From Gammaproteobacteria bacterium (GTDB lineage Bacteria; Pseudomonadota; Gammaproteobacteria; Burkholderiales; Burkholderiaceae_C), in NCBI GenBank assembly GCA_018828125.1, contig JAHJWB010000015.1:62001-126000 (forward strand): 64,000 nucleotides of DNA, in the 5' to 3' direction. Position 1 is the stretch's first letter. Each line of letters starts with the position of its first letter. The notes under the pieces are model-generated. The model saw nothing but the letters and a program-made list of their open reading frames with translations. It searched no databases and was not told the origin of the DNA. The position numbers and the translations under genes were made by a program. Of the stretch, positions 16,816-26,411 are shown in pieces.

Positions 16816-17493
16816 ATGCCTGCCAACACCCCCAACACCGCTCGCCCTCTCGCCACCACCACCCCCGGCGCCACGCTGCTGAACCCGCACGACCACACTT
16901 TGGTCATGATCGACTTCCAGTCGCAGATGGCCTTTGCGACGCACTCCATCGACGCGATCACGCTGCGCTCCAACGCCGGCCTGGTGGCCAGCGCAGCGGC
17001 GGGCTTCGGTGTGTCCACCATCCTCACCACCGTGGCCGAAAAGAGCTTCAGTGGTCCGATGTTTGAAGAAGTGACAGCGCCGTTCCCCGGCCAAGCATTG
17101 CTGGACCGCACGTCGATGAACACCTGGGAAGACGAGGCGGTGATCCAGCGGGTCAACGAAATCGGCAAGCCCCGCATCGTGCTGGCGGGCCTGTGGACCA
17201 GCGTGTGCATCGTCGGCCCCGCGCTGTCGGCGCTGGATCAGGGCTTTGAGGTGTACGTGATTGCTGACGCCAGCGGCGATATCTCGGCAGAAGCCCACAA
17301 CCGCGCGATGGAGCGCATGGTGCAGGCTGGCGCCCGCCCCATCACGGCGCTGCAATACCTGCTGGAGCTGCAGCGCGACTGGGCGCGGGACGAGACGTAT
17401 GACATGACGACCGGGATTGCAAAGAAGTTTGGTGGCGGCTATGGCCTGGGCATCACCTACGCCAAGACCATGTTCAACGCCCACGAAGGCTAA
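16816..17493 (+). CDS. Isochorismatase-family hydrolase, YcaC-like
   Basis: 225 residues from ATG 16816 (MPANTPNTARPLATT), preceded by TTGGAGCCCGCC. The cysteine-hydrolase residues are D33 in LVMIDFQSQMAF and C131 in GLWTSVCIVGPALSAL. The remainder follows E. coli YcaC, including VIADASGD and RDWARDETYD. YcaC-type proteins are octameric rings of unknown substrate. The open frame continues far upstream over the pirin gene, but the homology starts here. It is 85 bases after the pirin gene in the same operon. Confidence 0.88.
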   Translation: MPANTPNTARPLATTTPGATLLNPHDHTLVMIDFQSQMAFATHSIDAITLRSNAGLVASAAAGFGVSTILTTVAEKSFSGPMFEEVTAPFPGQALLDRTSMNTWEDEAVIQRVNEIGKPRIVLAGLWTSVCIVGPALSALDQGFEVYVIADASGDISAEAHNRAMERMVQAGARPITALQYLLELQRDWARDETYDMTTGIAKKFGGGYGLGITYAKTMFNAHEG

Positions 17494-17545
17494 AGGAGCA
17501 CACCATCTTTCTACTGCGCAGGCCGATCTCGCACCTGCGGTCCTC

Positions 17546-17563
17546 GCCGTACGCACGTACGGC
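17546..17563. repeat. Small palindrome GCCGTAC-GCAC-GTACGGC
   Basis: A 7-bp perfect inverted repeat in the 163-base gap before the amidohydrolase gene, flanked on both sides by GGTCCTCG direct repeats (17539-17546 and about 17567-17574). It could be an extragenic repeat or a weak RNA hairpin. No second copy was noticed in the window. Confidence 0.4.
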
Positions 17564-17656
17564 TCCGGTCCTCGGTGCAACCTCGGCCTGCTCGCTACGA
17601 AATCTGGAGCACTTTTTGCGCTCTGCCATTGCTGAAATCTGTGAGTTCCGAACACC

Positions 17657-19545
17657 ATGACCGCACCCATCACTCCCGACCTCATCCTGCAAAACGGCCG
17701 CTTCACCACGTTGGACCGTGCCAACCCCACGGCCAGTGCGGTTGCCATTGCGCAAGGGCGCTTCACGCGCGTTGGCGGCGACCGCGAAGTAATGGCGCTG
17801 GCGGGGCCGCAGACTCGGGTCATCGACCTGGGCGGGCGCAGCGTGCTGCCGGGGTTGATCGACAACCACCTGCACATCATCCGGGGTGGTCTCAACTTCA
17901 ACATGGAGTTGCGCTGGGACGGCGTGCGCAGTCTTGCCGACGCCATGGGCATGCTCAAGCGACAGGTCGCCATCACGCCCGCGCCGCAGTGGGTGCGCGT
18001 GGTGGGCGGTTTCACCGAGCACCAGTTTGTGGAAAAGCGCCTTCCGACGATTGCTGAACTGAACGCTGCGGCGCCTGACACACCCGTGTTCATCCTGCAC
18101 CTGTACGACCGCGCGCTGCTCAACGGCGCCGCACTGCGCGCCGTGGGCTACGGCCGCGACACACCCGCGCCGCCCGGCGGCGAGATCGTGCGCGACAGTG
18201 CAGGCAACCCCACCGGCTTGCTGCTGGCCAAGCCTAACGCATCCATCCTCTACGCCACGCTGGCCAAGGGCCCCAAGCTGCCGCACGCGTACCAGGTCAA
18301 TTCCACGCGCCACTTCATGCGCGAGCTCAACCGCCTGGGTGTGACGGGCGCCATCGACGCGGGCGGCGGCTTTCAGAACTATCCGGATGACTACCAGGTG
18401 ATTCAGGAGCTGGCCGACGCCGACCAGCTCACCATCCGCCTGGCCTACAACCTGTTCACCCAAAAGCCCAAGCAGGAAAAAGAAGACTTTTTGAACTGGA
18501 CGGCCACGTCGCAGTACAAGCAGGGCACCGACTACTTTCGCCACAACGGCGCAGGCGAGATGCTGGTGTTCTCGGCGGCCGACTTTGAAGACTTCCGCCA
18601 GCCGCGCCCCCACATGGCGCCCGCGATGGAGGGCAACCTGGAGGAGGTGGTGCGCATCCTGGCGCAAAACCGCTGGCCCTGGCGCATGCACGCCACCTAC
18701 GACGAAACCATTGACCGCGCGCTCAAGTGTTCGAGAAGGTCAACCAGGACACGCCGCTGGCGGGCCTGAACTGGTTCTTCGACCACGCCGAGACCATCTC
18801 CGAAAAGTCCATCGACCGCATTGCAGCGCTGGGCGGCGGCGTGGCCGTGCAGCACCGCATGGCCTACCAGGGCGAGTATTTTGTCGAGCGCTACGGCGCT
18901 GGCGCTGCGCAGGCCACGCCACCCGTCAAGCGCATGCTGGAAAAGGGCATCAAGGTCTCCGCCGGTACCGACGCCACCCGGGTCGCCAGCTACAACCCGT
19001 GGGTGTCGCTGTCGTGGCTCATCACCGGCAAGACGGTGGGGGGGCTGCAGATCACACCGCAGCGCAACTGCCTGGATCGCGACGCCGCGCTGCGCATGTG
19101 GACCGAGAACGTCACCTGGTTCAGCAACGAAGAGGGCAAGAAGGGCCGCATCCAGGCGGGCCAGCTGGCCGACTTGGTCGTACCCGACCGCGACTTCTTT
19201 GCCTGCCCCGAATCCGACATCGCCGACACCACCGCGCTGCTGACCGTGGTGGGCGGCAAGGTGGTGTACGGCGTGGGCGACTTTGCGGCACTGGACGACG
19301 CGGCACCTCCCCCCGCCATGCCCGACTGGTCGCCCGTGCGCACCTTCGGGGGCTATGGCAATTGGGGGGAGCAAGAAGGCGCGCCGCTGCAATCTGTGAT
19401 GCGCCGTGCCGCCGCAGCCTGCGCCTGCGCCAACGACTGCAACGTGCATGGCCACCAGCACGCCACGGCGTGGAGCAGCAAGCTGCCGATTGCAGACCTC
19501 AAGAGCTTTTGGGGCGCTCTGGGCTGTGCCTGCTGGGCGGTGTGA
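17657..19545 (+). pseudogene. Amidohydrolase (YtcJ-like), interrupted by a -1 frameshift
   Basis: Two abutting frames together make one metal-dependent amidohydrolase of about 629 residues. The first (17657 to about 18726) has the metal-site motif GLIDNHLHIIRGG at about residue 70. The second (from 18727) carries the later barrel parts HRMAYQGEYF, GIKVSAGTDATRVASYNPW and the terminal GRIQAGQLADLVV sheet. The break is at 18725-18727: restoring one base (for example AAGGTG for AAGTG) joins DRAL directly to VFEKVNQDT. Without it the first frame stops at 18769 after scrambled Arg/Ser residues. It is either a real recent inactivation or a sequencing error, since both halves look unmutated. Confidence 0.85.
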
Positions 19546-19547
19546 CC

Positions 19548-19952
19548 ATGGACACGCTGCGTTCTGCCGCCACAGCGCCCTGGGTGCAGTCGTTGGCGCT
19601 GCTGTGCCTGTGCTCTGCCTACCTGCTCAGCGGCATCCACAAGGCACGCGACTTTGCCGGTGCGGTGGCCGAAATGCGCCTGCTCGGCCTGGCGCCCGCA
19701 GTGCCCATTGCAGGGGCCACATTGGCGCTGCAGCTTGTCGCCTCGGTGCTGATCGTGTCGGGCTGGTACCGCTGGCTGGGCGCGTTGGCGCTGGCGGGCT
19801 TTACCGTGCTGGCCGCCCTGGTGGCCGACCGTTTTTGGTCTGCGCCGCCCACTGAACGGCAGCGCGTGGCCAACACCTTTTTTGAACATGGGGGCCTGGC
19901 GGGCGGTTTTCTGCTCGTAGCCTGGCACGACCTTGGAGGCGCCTGTGCCTGA
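19548..19952 (+). CDS. DoxX-family membrane protein
   Basis: 134 residues with four predicted transmembrane helices (about 14-30, 48-66, 72-92 and 112-128). The second-helix segment YLLSGIHKARDFAGAVAEM matches DoxX/SURF4-like proteins. Its ATG is two bases past the amidohydrolase stop, so translation is probably coupled. DoxX proteins accompany redox enzymes, and here the gene belongs to the pirin operon. No direct substrate is known. Confidence 0.82.
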   Translation: MDTLRSAATAPWVQSLALLCLCSAYLLSGIHKARDFAGAVAEMRLLGLAPAVPIAGATLALQLVASVLIVSGWYRWLGALALAGFTVLAALVADRFWSAPPTERQRVANTFFEHGGLAGGFLLVAWHDLGGACA

Positions 19953-21645
19953 GCATCAACCAAATTCTGCGACGGCTGCAACCGCCGCACCCGCGCCCTC
20001 CAGCAGCTTTGCGCCGCTGGCGATTCCTGTGTTCGCCGTCTTGTGGGCCGCCACCGTGCTGGGCAACATCGGCAGCTTCATGCGCGACGTGGCCAGCGCG
20101 TGGATGGTGACGGAGCTGTCGTCCAGCCCCACCGCCGTCGCACTGATCCAGACGGCGGCCACACTGCCCGTTTTTCTGCTGGCGATTCCTGCCGGTGTGC
20201 TGTCCGACATCCTTGACCGACGTCGCTTCTTGATCGGTGTGCAGGTGCTGCTGGCGGCCGTAAGCGGCACGCTGCTGGTGCTGGCGCAGACCCACGCACT
20301 CACGGTCGAGTGGCTGGTGGCGCTGACCTTTGTGGGCGGGATCGGCGCGGCGCTGATGGGCCCCACCTGGCAATCCATCGTGCCCGAGCTGGTCCCGCGC
20401 AGCGAACTCAAAAGCGCTGTGGCCTTGAATTCGCTGGGCATCAACATCGCCCGCGCTGTAGGCCCAGCTGCGGGCGGGCTGCTGCTGGCCAGCTTTGGCG
20501 CGGCAGCGGCGTACGGGCTGGACGTTCTGAGCTATGCGTTTGTGATTGCCGCGCTGGTGTGGTGGAAGCGCCCCCAGGCCACTGCCACCGGTTTGAACGA
20601 GCAGTTCTTTGGCGCCTTCCGCGCCGGCGTGCGCTATGCCCGCGCCAGCCGCGAGCTGCATGTCGTGCTGCTGCGCGCGGCCGTTTTCTTTCTTTTCGCC
20701 AGTTCGGTGTGGGCACTGCTGCCGCTGGTGGCGCGGCGCATGCTGGGCGGAACGGCCGGGTTCTATGGCGTGATGCTGGGCGCCGTGGGCGCAGGCGCCA
20801 TCCTGGGTGCGCTACTGCTGCCGCGCCTGCGCAAGCGTCTGGACACCGATGGGCTCGTGCTGCTGGCATCGCTGCTCTCGGCTGGCGTGATGGCGGTGCT
20901 GGCGGCCGCACCGCCGCAGTGGGTGGCAGTGGCGCTCATGCTGGTGCTGGGCACCGGCTGGATCATTGCGCTGACCACCCTGAACGGCGTGGCCCAGGCG
21001 GTGTTGCCCAACTGGGTGCGTGGGCGTGGGCTGGCGATCTACCTGATGGTGTTCAACGGCGCCATGGCGGCGGGCAGTCTGGGCTGGGGCCTGATGGCGG
21101 GGCAGGCGGGACTGCCGGTGACCCTGCTCGTGGGCGCGGCGGGCCTGGTGGTGATGGCGTTCATTTTTCACCGCGTGAAGCTGCCCACGGGTGAGGCGGA
21201 CCTTCAGCCGTCCAACCACTGGCCCGAGCCGCTGCTGGCGGAGCCCATCGCGCACGACCGGGGCCCTGTGATGGTCCAGATCGAATACCGCATCGCCAAA
21301 CACGACCTGCCCGCATTTTTGCAAGCCATGCAGCGCCTCTCGCGCGAGCGCCGCCGCGACGGCGCCTATGCCTGGGGCGTGGCGGAACACACGGGCGAGC
21401 CGGGCCGGGTGATCGAGTGGTTCCTGGTCGAGTCGTGGGCAGAGCACCTGCGCCAGCATGGTCGCGTCTCCAAGGCCGACGCCGATCTGCAGGCCGAGGC
21501 TTTGCAATACCACGCGGGGCCAGAGCGGCCGGTGGTGCACCACTTTCTGGCGCTCAGCGCCGAAGGGGGCAGCGCGCATGCCGACACCGTAGGGGCCATG
21601 CGCACGGATGATGGTGTCAAAATTTGTAGCCAAAATGGCCTCTAG
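19945..21645 (+). CDS. MFS exporter (MFS_3/EntS type) with C-terminal ABM-like domain
   Basis: About 566 residues from GTG 19945, which has GGAGG five bases upstream. The TTG at 19933 is less likely. Twelve membrane helices lie in about residues 20-415, with motif-A-like ILDRRRFLIG and GPAAGGLLLASFGAAAA. A soluble tail of about 130 residues (VMVQIEYRIAKHDLPAF onward) resembles a dimeric alpha/beta-barrel monooxygenase-like fold, as in PF05977 proteins. It overlaps DoxX by 8 bases and closes the pirin operon, probably exporting a pathway compound. The last residues and the TAG stop come from repeat A copy 4. Confidence 0.85.
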   Translation: MPEHQPNSATAATAAPAPSSSFAPLAIPVFAVLWAATVLGNIGSFMRDVASAWMVTELSSSPTAVALIQTAATLPVFLLAIPAGVLSDILDRRRFLIGVQVLLAAVSGTLLVLAQTHALTVEWLVALTFVGGIGAALMGPTWQSIVPELVPRSELKSAVALNSLGINIARAVGPAAGGLLLASFGAAAAYGLDVLSYAFVIAALVWWKRPQATATGLNEQFFGAFRAGVRYARASRELHVVLLRAAVFFLFASSVWALLPLVARRMLGGTAGFYGVMLGAVGAGAILGALLLPRLRKRLDTDGLVLLASLLSAGVMAVLAAAPPQWVAVALMLVLGTGWIIALTTLNGVAQAVLPNWVRGRGLAIYLMVFNGAMAAGSLGWGLMAGQAGLPVTLLVGAAGLVVMAFIFHRVKLPTGEADLQPSNHWPEPLLAEPIAHDRGPVMVQIEYRIAKHDLPAFLQAMQRLSRERRRDGAYAWGVAEHTGEPGRVIEWFLVESWAEHLRQHGRVSKADADLQAEALQYHAGPERPVVHHFLALSAEGGSAHADTVGAMRTDDGVKICSQNGL

Positions 21646-21684
21646 CGCTTGATGGTAAAGCGCTAACAGCTATCAAAACAGAAG
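21630..21684 (+). repeat. Dispersed palindromic repeat, family A copy 4
   Basis: Reads CCAAAATGGCCTCTAGCGCT, TGATGG, TAAAGCGCTAACAGCTATC and then AAAACAGAAG. The TAG in its left arm (21643-21645) is the stop codon of the MFS gene, so the element reaches into the coding sequence. Confidence 0.9.
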
Positions 21685-21722
21685 TTTTGCTGCTGCGACC
21701 CTGCGCGCTCCGCCTGCAGCGT

Positions 21723-23834
21723 TCAGGCCGTCACACTGGCTGCTGCCTGTGCGGTGCTGGCTTCCACCTCTACCAGGCAGTCGTAAAACGTGGGCGCACG
21801 CCCCAGGTCCGTCAGCGCCTGGCTGGTCACTTCATTCACGTTGGTGCCGTTCAGCCCCAGCTTGCGCCACCAGATGCCCAGGCCGTTGACCACGCCAGGG
21901 CGCGCCCGGCGCGAGACGGTGGCGTGGCACTCGTAGCTGCCCCGGTCGTTGAACACGCGCACCACGGCGTCGTTGGCAATGCCACGCGCCTCGGCGTCGT
22001 CGGGGTGGATCTCCAGCACCGGGCGGCCTTCGATGTTGCGCAGGCTTTGCACGTTCACGAAGGTGGAGTTCAGGAAGTTGCGTGCGGGTGGCGAGATCAT
22101 GGCCAGCGGGTAGCGCGCATCCGTGCCCTGCAACTCGTAGTTGGGCAGGTGGTCGGGCAGGCCGTCCAGACCCTGCGCGGCCAAGCGAGCGCTGTAGAAC
22201 TCACATTTGCCCGAGGGTGACGGGAAGTTGCCTTCGGCAAACGGTGCATCCGGGATGGCCAGCGTGGCAAAGCCTTGGGATTCGAGCAACGCGTAGTCCA
22301 CCGCAGTGCCAAAGGCCTGGCGGCACAGGGCCTCGTCGCTGTCGGCAAAACAGGGTTCGGTGAAGCCCATGCGCGCGGCCAAGTCGCGAAAGATCTGGGC
22401 GTTGCTGCGGGCCTGGCCCACGGGAGCAATGGCGGGGCGGTTGAGCAGCACATCAGTATGGCCGTAGCTCAGGTGGATGTCCCAGGCTTCGAGCTGCGTG
22501 GTGGCGGGCAGGATGTAATCCGCATAGTCGGCGGTGTCGGTCTGAAAGTGCTCCAGCACCACCGTGAAAAGGTCTTCGCGCGCAAAGCCCCGCACCACCT
22601 TGCCCGAATCTGGCGCCACGGCCACGGGGTTGCTGTTGTAGACCACGATGGCCTCCACCTTCGGGCCGAACGCTGGCGATGCCTCGCGCAGCAGGTCGTC
22701 GCCGATGGTGGACATGTTGATGGTGCGGGGCGTCTTGCCCGCGGGCATCAGGTCGGGCCGCTGCAGCACGGCGCGCTGCGCGGGGAACTGGCCCGAGCTG
22801 GACAACAGCACGCCGCCCGCACGGTGGCGCCAGGCGCCGGTGAGGGCGGGAAGGCAAGCCACGGCACGCACCGCATTGCCGCCGCCGCGCACGCGCTGCA
22901 TGCCGTAGTTCAGGCGGATGGCGGCGGGTTTTGTGGTGCCGTAGTCTTTGGCCAGCTGGCGGATTTGCTCCACCGGTATGCCGCACACTTCGGCGGCGCG
23001 CTCGGGCGGCCACTGCAGGGCACGCTCGCGCAATGCGTCCCAACCCACGGTGTGCTGCGCAATGTAGTCATGGTCCAGCCAGTCATGGGTGATCAGTTCG
23101 TGCATCAGCGCAAAAGCCAGCGCGGTGTCGGTGCCGGGGCGCAGGGCAATGTGCTCTTGGCACTTGTCGGCGGTCTCGGTCTTGCGCGGGTCAATGCACA
23201 CCAGCTTGGCGCCGCTCCTCTTGGCCTGCTGGGCATAGCGCCAAAAGTGCAGATTGCTGCCAATCGAGTTGCTGCCCCAGATCAGGATGAGCTGGGCTTC
23301 GGCAAAGAACTCCACCTTCATGCCCACTTTGCCGCCCAGCGTCTGCACCAGCGCCTCGGCTCCGGCAGAGGCGCAGATGGTGCGGTCGAGCTGCGAGGCC
23401 CCCAGCTTGTGGAAAAAGCGGCGGTCCATGCTTTCGCCCTGCACCATGCCCATGGTGCCCGCGTAGCTGTAGGGCAACACGGCTTCGGAGGCGCGGGCCG
23501 CAATGGTCTGCAGGCGTTGGGCGATGTCGGCAAGGGCGTCGTCCCAGCTGACGGGGGTGAACTGCCCGCTCCCGCTCTGTCCTTTCGGGCCGATGCGTTT
23601 GAGCGGGGTGAGGATGCGCTCGGGGTGGTAGCTGCGCTCGGTGTACTTGCTCACCTTGGCGCACAACACGCCGTCGGTGTGCGGGTGGGCGGGGTTGCCC
23701 TGCACACGGGTGGCCACCCCGTGTTCGTCCACGGTGGTCAGCAGGGCGCAGGTGTCCGGGCAGTCGTGTGGACAGGCTCCGCGCACCTGAATCGGCACAG
23801 ATAGAGGGGTATTTGCAGCAGAAGACGTGGGCAT
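21723..23834 (-). CDS. Molybdopterin oxidoreductase (MopB family)
   Basis: 703 residues. An N-terminal [4Fe-4S] site has cysteines C21, C25, C29 and C58 (GACPHDCPDTCAL and DGVLCAKVSKY). Molybdopterin domains follow (AEAQLILIWGSNSIGSNLHF, CIDPRKTETADKC), then a C-terminal cofactor-binding barrel (SPPARNFLNSTF, NDRGSYECHATVS, NEVTSQALTDLG). No Tat signal is present, so it is probably cytosolic. It resembles formate-dehydrogenase or nitrate-reductase-like single-subunit enzymes of unknown substrate. It is convergent with the MFS exporter and no partner subunit gene adjoins it. Confidence 0.88.
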   Translation of the reverse strand: MPTSSAANTPLSVPIQVRGACPHDCPDTCALLTTVDEHGVATRVQGNPAHPHTDGVLCAKVSKYTERSYHPERILTPLKRIGPKGQSGSGQFTPVSWDDALADIAQRLQTIAARASEAVLPYSYAGTMGMVQGESMDRRFFHKLGASQLDRTICASAGAEALVQTLGGKVGMKVEFFAEAQLILIWGSNSIGSNLHFWRYAQQAKRSGAKLVCIDPRKTETADKCQEHIALRPGTDTALAFALMHELITHDWLDHDYIAQHTVGWDALRERALQWPPERAAEVCGIPVEQIRQLAKDYGTTKPAAIRLNYGMQRVRGGGNAVRAVACLPALTGAWRHRAGGVLLSSSGQFPAQRAVLQRPDLMPAGKTPRTINMSTIGDDLLREASPAFGPKVEAIVVYNSNPVAVAPDSGKVVRGFAREDLFTVVLEHFQTDTADYADYILPATTQLEAWDIHLSYGHTDVLLNRPAIAPVGQARSNAQIFRDLAARMGFTEPCFADSDEALCRQAFGTAVDYALLESQGFATLAIPDAPFAEGNFPSPSGKCEFYSARLAAQGLDGLPDHLPNYELQGTDARYPLAMISPPARNFLNSTFVNVQSLRNIEGRPVLEIHPDDAEARGIANDAVVRVFNDRGSYECHATVSRRARPGVVNGLGIWWRKLGLNGTNVNEVTSQALTDLGRAPTFYDCLVEVEASTAQAAASVTA

Positions 23835-23964
23835 TTGGTGGCTTGATCGTTAAACTGGCAATCAGGGTTGGAACGGGTGTGCATATCTAACTCCCATTCC
23901 AAGGAGGCTGCCGGCGGGCAGCGCCGAGGGATTGCCCTCGATTCATAAGAGCAGGGATTTCACC

Positions 23965-25113
23965 ATGAACCAAGCGGTATTGGGACGTAGACAGTTTTCG
24001 GTGGGCCTGGGTGCCGCTGCGCTGGGGGGCTTCCATCTGGCGCAGGCGCAAAGCGAGGCGCGCATTGTGTTGGGCCAGTCTGCCGCCTTCACCGGCCCTG
24101 CTGCGCAGTTGGGCGTGCAGTTCAACCTGGGCGCAAAGCTGTTCTTTGATCAACTCAATGCCCAAGGCGGCGTAGGCAAACGCTCGGTGGAAATCCGGAC
24201 CATGGACGACGGCTATGAGCCCGACCGTTGTGCCGAAAACACCCGCAAGCTGATTGCGGACGACGTGTTCGCGTTGTTTGGCTACATCGGCACCCCCACC
24301 AGCCTGGCGGCCATGCCCATCTTCACCAAAGAACGGGTGCCGTTTTTTGGGCCGTTCACCGGTGCCGAGGCCCTCCGCCAGCCGTTCAACCGCCTCATCT
24401 TTCATGTGCGCGCGTCGTACTACGACGAAACCGCACTCCTCGTGCGCCAGCTCACCAACCTGGGCCTCAAGAAGATCGCGGTGTTCTATCAGAACGACGC
24501 ATACGGCAAGGCGGGCCTGGATGGCGTGACCAAGGCGCTGACGGAACTCAAACTCGCACCCGTGGCGACTGCCACGGTGGAGCGCAATTCAACGGACGTG
24601 AAAACCGCTGTTGAAAAGCTGGTGCCCGCCATGCCAGATGCCATCGTGCAAATTACGGCCTATGCGTCGGCGGCCGCCTTTGTGCGCGCTGCGCGCAAGG
24701 CCAGTTTTGGTGGCACGTTCTACAACGTGTCGTTTGTGGGTACGCAGGCGCTGGCCGACGAGCTGGGCAAGGACGGCGCGGGCGTGGTGGTGTCGCAGGT
24801 CGTGCCTTCGCCCTACCAGCCCTCGCGGCAGATCACGCGCGAGTTTCTGGAGGCCATTAAGAAGGGCGGCGACAAGGTGCAGGCCAACTACTCCAGCATG
24901 GAAGGTTTCCTGGCGGCACGCGTGTTCACCGAAGGCCTGCGCCAGGCCCAGGGCAGCGGCAAGCTCACGCGCGACAGCCTCATCACCGGCATCGAGTCCA
25001 TCGGCAACCAGGTGATTTCGGGCTTTCCGGTGTCGTACAGCTCCACCAGCCACGCGGCATCCAAGTTTGTGGAAATGTCGATGCTGACGGGCGACGGCCG
25101 CGTGCGGACCTGA
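23965..25113 (+). CDS. Branched-chain amino-acid-type ABC transporter binding protein, copy 1
   Basis: 382 residues from ATG 23965 (MNQAVLGRRQFSVGLGAAAL), with a signal peptide to about residue 29 and an RRQF pair that could permit Tat export. The mature part starts IVLGQSAAFTGPAAQLG and has the type I periplasmic-binding fold of LivJ-like proteins (LFGYIGTPTSLAAMP, KIAVFYQNDAYGKAGLDGV). It should bind an amino acid or aromatic acid in the periplasm. No LivHMGF genes adjoin, so it must borrow a permease. A paralogue follows after 131 bases. Confidence 0.88.
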   Translation: MNQAVLGRRQFSVGLGAAALGGFHLAQAQSEARIVLGQSAAFTGPAAQLGVQFNLGAKLFFDQLNAQGGVGKRSVEIRTMDDGYEPDRCAENTRKLIADDVFALFGYIGTPTSLAAMPIFTKERVPFFGPFTGAEALRQPFNRLIFHVRASYYDETALLVRQLTNLGLKKIAVFYQNDAYGKAGLDGVTKALTELKLAPVATATVERNSTDVKTAVEKLVPAMPDAIVQITAYASAAAFVRAARKASFGGTFYNVSFVGTQALADELGKDGAGVVVSQVVPSPYQPSRQITREFLEAIKKGGDKVQANYSSMEGFLAARVFTEGLRQAQGSGKLTRDSLITGIESIGNQVISGFPVSYSSTSHAASKFVEMSMLTGDGRVRT

Positions 25114-25244
25114 TGCCAGAGGGCTGTTCCCAAGCCTTGTTCTGGCAGCCTGTCTCCTAGGGCCAATGCGGATGGCGTGCCCTGCGTGCCACTCCTATAT
25201 TCGCGCCCACTGCGCCACGTTCGGGGCAGGTCCGGGAGGCAGCC

Positions 25245-26372
25245 ATGGTTCTCAAACACCCTGCAGCGTTGAGGTGGGCGCGCACGCTGTGCGTGTTGCT
25301 CCCATTGGTGGGTGTGCCCGCCGCTTGGTCGCAGGCACCTGGGGCCTCCGCGCCGTCCATCGTGCTGGGGCAGTCCGTAGCGCTGACCGGGCCCGGGGCG
25401 GCGCTGGCATTACCCTTTCAGCAAGGGGCCAAGCTTCATTTTGATCGTGTGAATGCCGCGGGAGGCATCGGTGGCCGACCTGTCGAGCTGGTCACGCTGG
25501 ATGACGCGGGCAGCCCCGAGCAGGCCGCCGCCAACACCCAGAAGTTGCTGGCGCAAAACCCCTTGGCCCTGTTTGGCTACTACGGCTCGCCGCAGGTCAC
25601 GGCCAGCTACAAACTCCTCAAGGACAGCGATGTGTTGCTGTTCGCCCCCATGGCCGGTGGCGACGAGTTTCGCGGGGCGGTCTATCCCAATGTGTTCACG
25701 TTGCGTCCGGGCTATTCAGAAGAGTCCATGGCGGTGATGCGCCATGCCGCCACGCTGGGTGCGCGCAAGCTGGCCATCCTGCACGCGACCGACAGCGACT
25801 CGATGGCTGCGCTGGAGGCGGCCGAAAACACGCTCAACGGCCTGGGCGCGAATCTGGTGTTCAAGGGCGCCATCACCGCACCGGACAAGGCGCTGGTGGC
25901 CAAGCCCGAATCACTTCTGGTGATCGGTGACGCGCGCAGTGCTGCCACGGCCATCCGGGACCTGCGTGCCCAGGGTTTCCGGGGCCAGGTCTACGGGTTC
26001 TCCAACACCGGAGAAAGCCTGCTGGCCGAACTGTTGGGCAGTGCGGGGGCAGGCGTAGTGGTGGTGCGTGGCGTGCCGCGAAGCGACAACTCCCGACTGG
26101 CCATCGTGCGCGACCTGCAGGCTGACGCCGCGGCGGCCAAGCTGGGCAAACCCAATGTGTACATGCTGGAAGGCTACATCGCAGCACGTGTCATGACCGA
26201 AGCGCTGCGCCGCATGGGCAAAGACATCACGCGCACGCGCCTGCGCACGGCGCTGGAGACGATGGAAGACCTCAATCTCGGAGGCTTTCGCGTGCACTTT
26301 GCGGGCGAGCGGGTCGCGTCGCGGCTGCTGGAACTGGGCCTGATCGATGCCCAGGGCCGGGTGCGGGAATAG
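25245..26372 (+). CDS. Branched-chain amino-acid-type ABC transporter binding protein, copy 2
   Basis: 375 residues, start ATG 25245 with GGGAGG upstream. The signal peptide runs to about residue 30. The mature N-terminus IVLGQSVALTGPGAALA parallels copy 1, and PNVFTLRPGYSEESMAVM and NTGESLLAELLGSAGAGVVV follow the same fold. It is clearly paralogous to the preceding gene but diverged, which suggests different ligands. It is the last rightward gene before the convergent argE-like gene, so its position next to deacylases hints at uptake of acylated amino acids. Confidence 0.86.
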   Translation: MVLKHPAALRWARTLCVLLPLVGVPAAWSQAPGASAPSIVLGQSVALTGPGAALALPFQQGAKLHFDRVNAAGGIGGRPVELVTLDDAGSPEQAAANTQKLLAQNPLALFGYYGSPQVTASYKLLKDSDVLLFAPMAGGDEFRGAVYPNVFTLRPGYSEESMAVMRHAATLGARKLAILHATDSDSMAALEAAENTLNGLGANLVFKGAITAPDKALVAKPESLLVIGDARSAATAIRDLRAQGFRGQVYGFSNTGESLLAELLGSAGAGVVVVRGVPRSDNSRLAIVRDLQADAAAAKLGKPNVYMLEGYIAARVMTEALRRMGKDITRTRLRTALETMEDLNLGGFRVHFAGERVASRLLELGLIDAQGRVRE

Positions 26373-26411
26373 CGTCGTTGCTGCAGCCCGCCACCGGCGT
26401 TGAATGCGGGG

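Noticed and set aside
22275-23804. A 509-codon plus-strand frame
   Set aside because: Antisense to the molybdopterin oxidoreductase, which has clear iron-sulfur and cofactor motifs. The plus frame has none.
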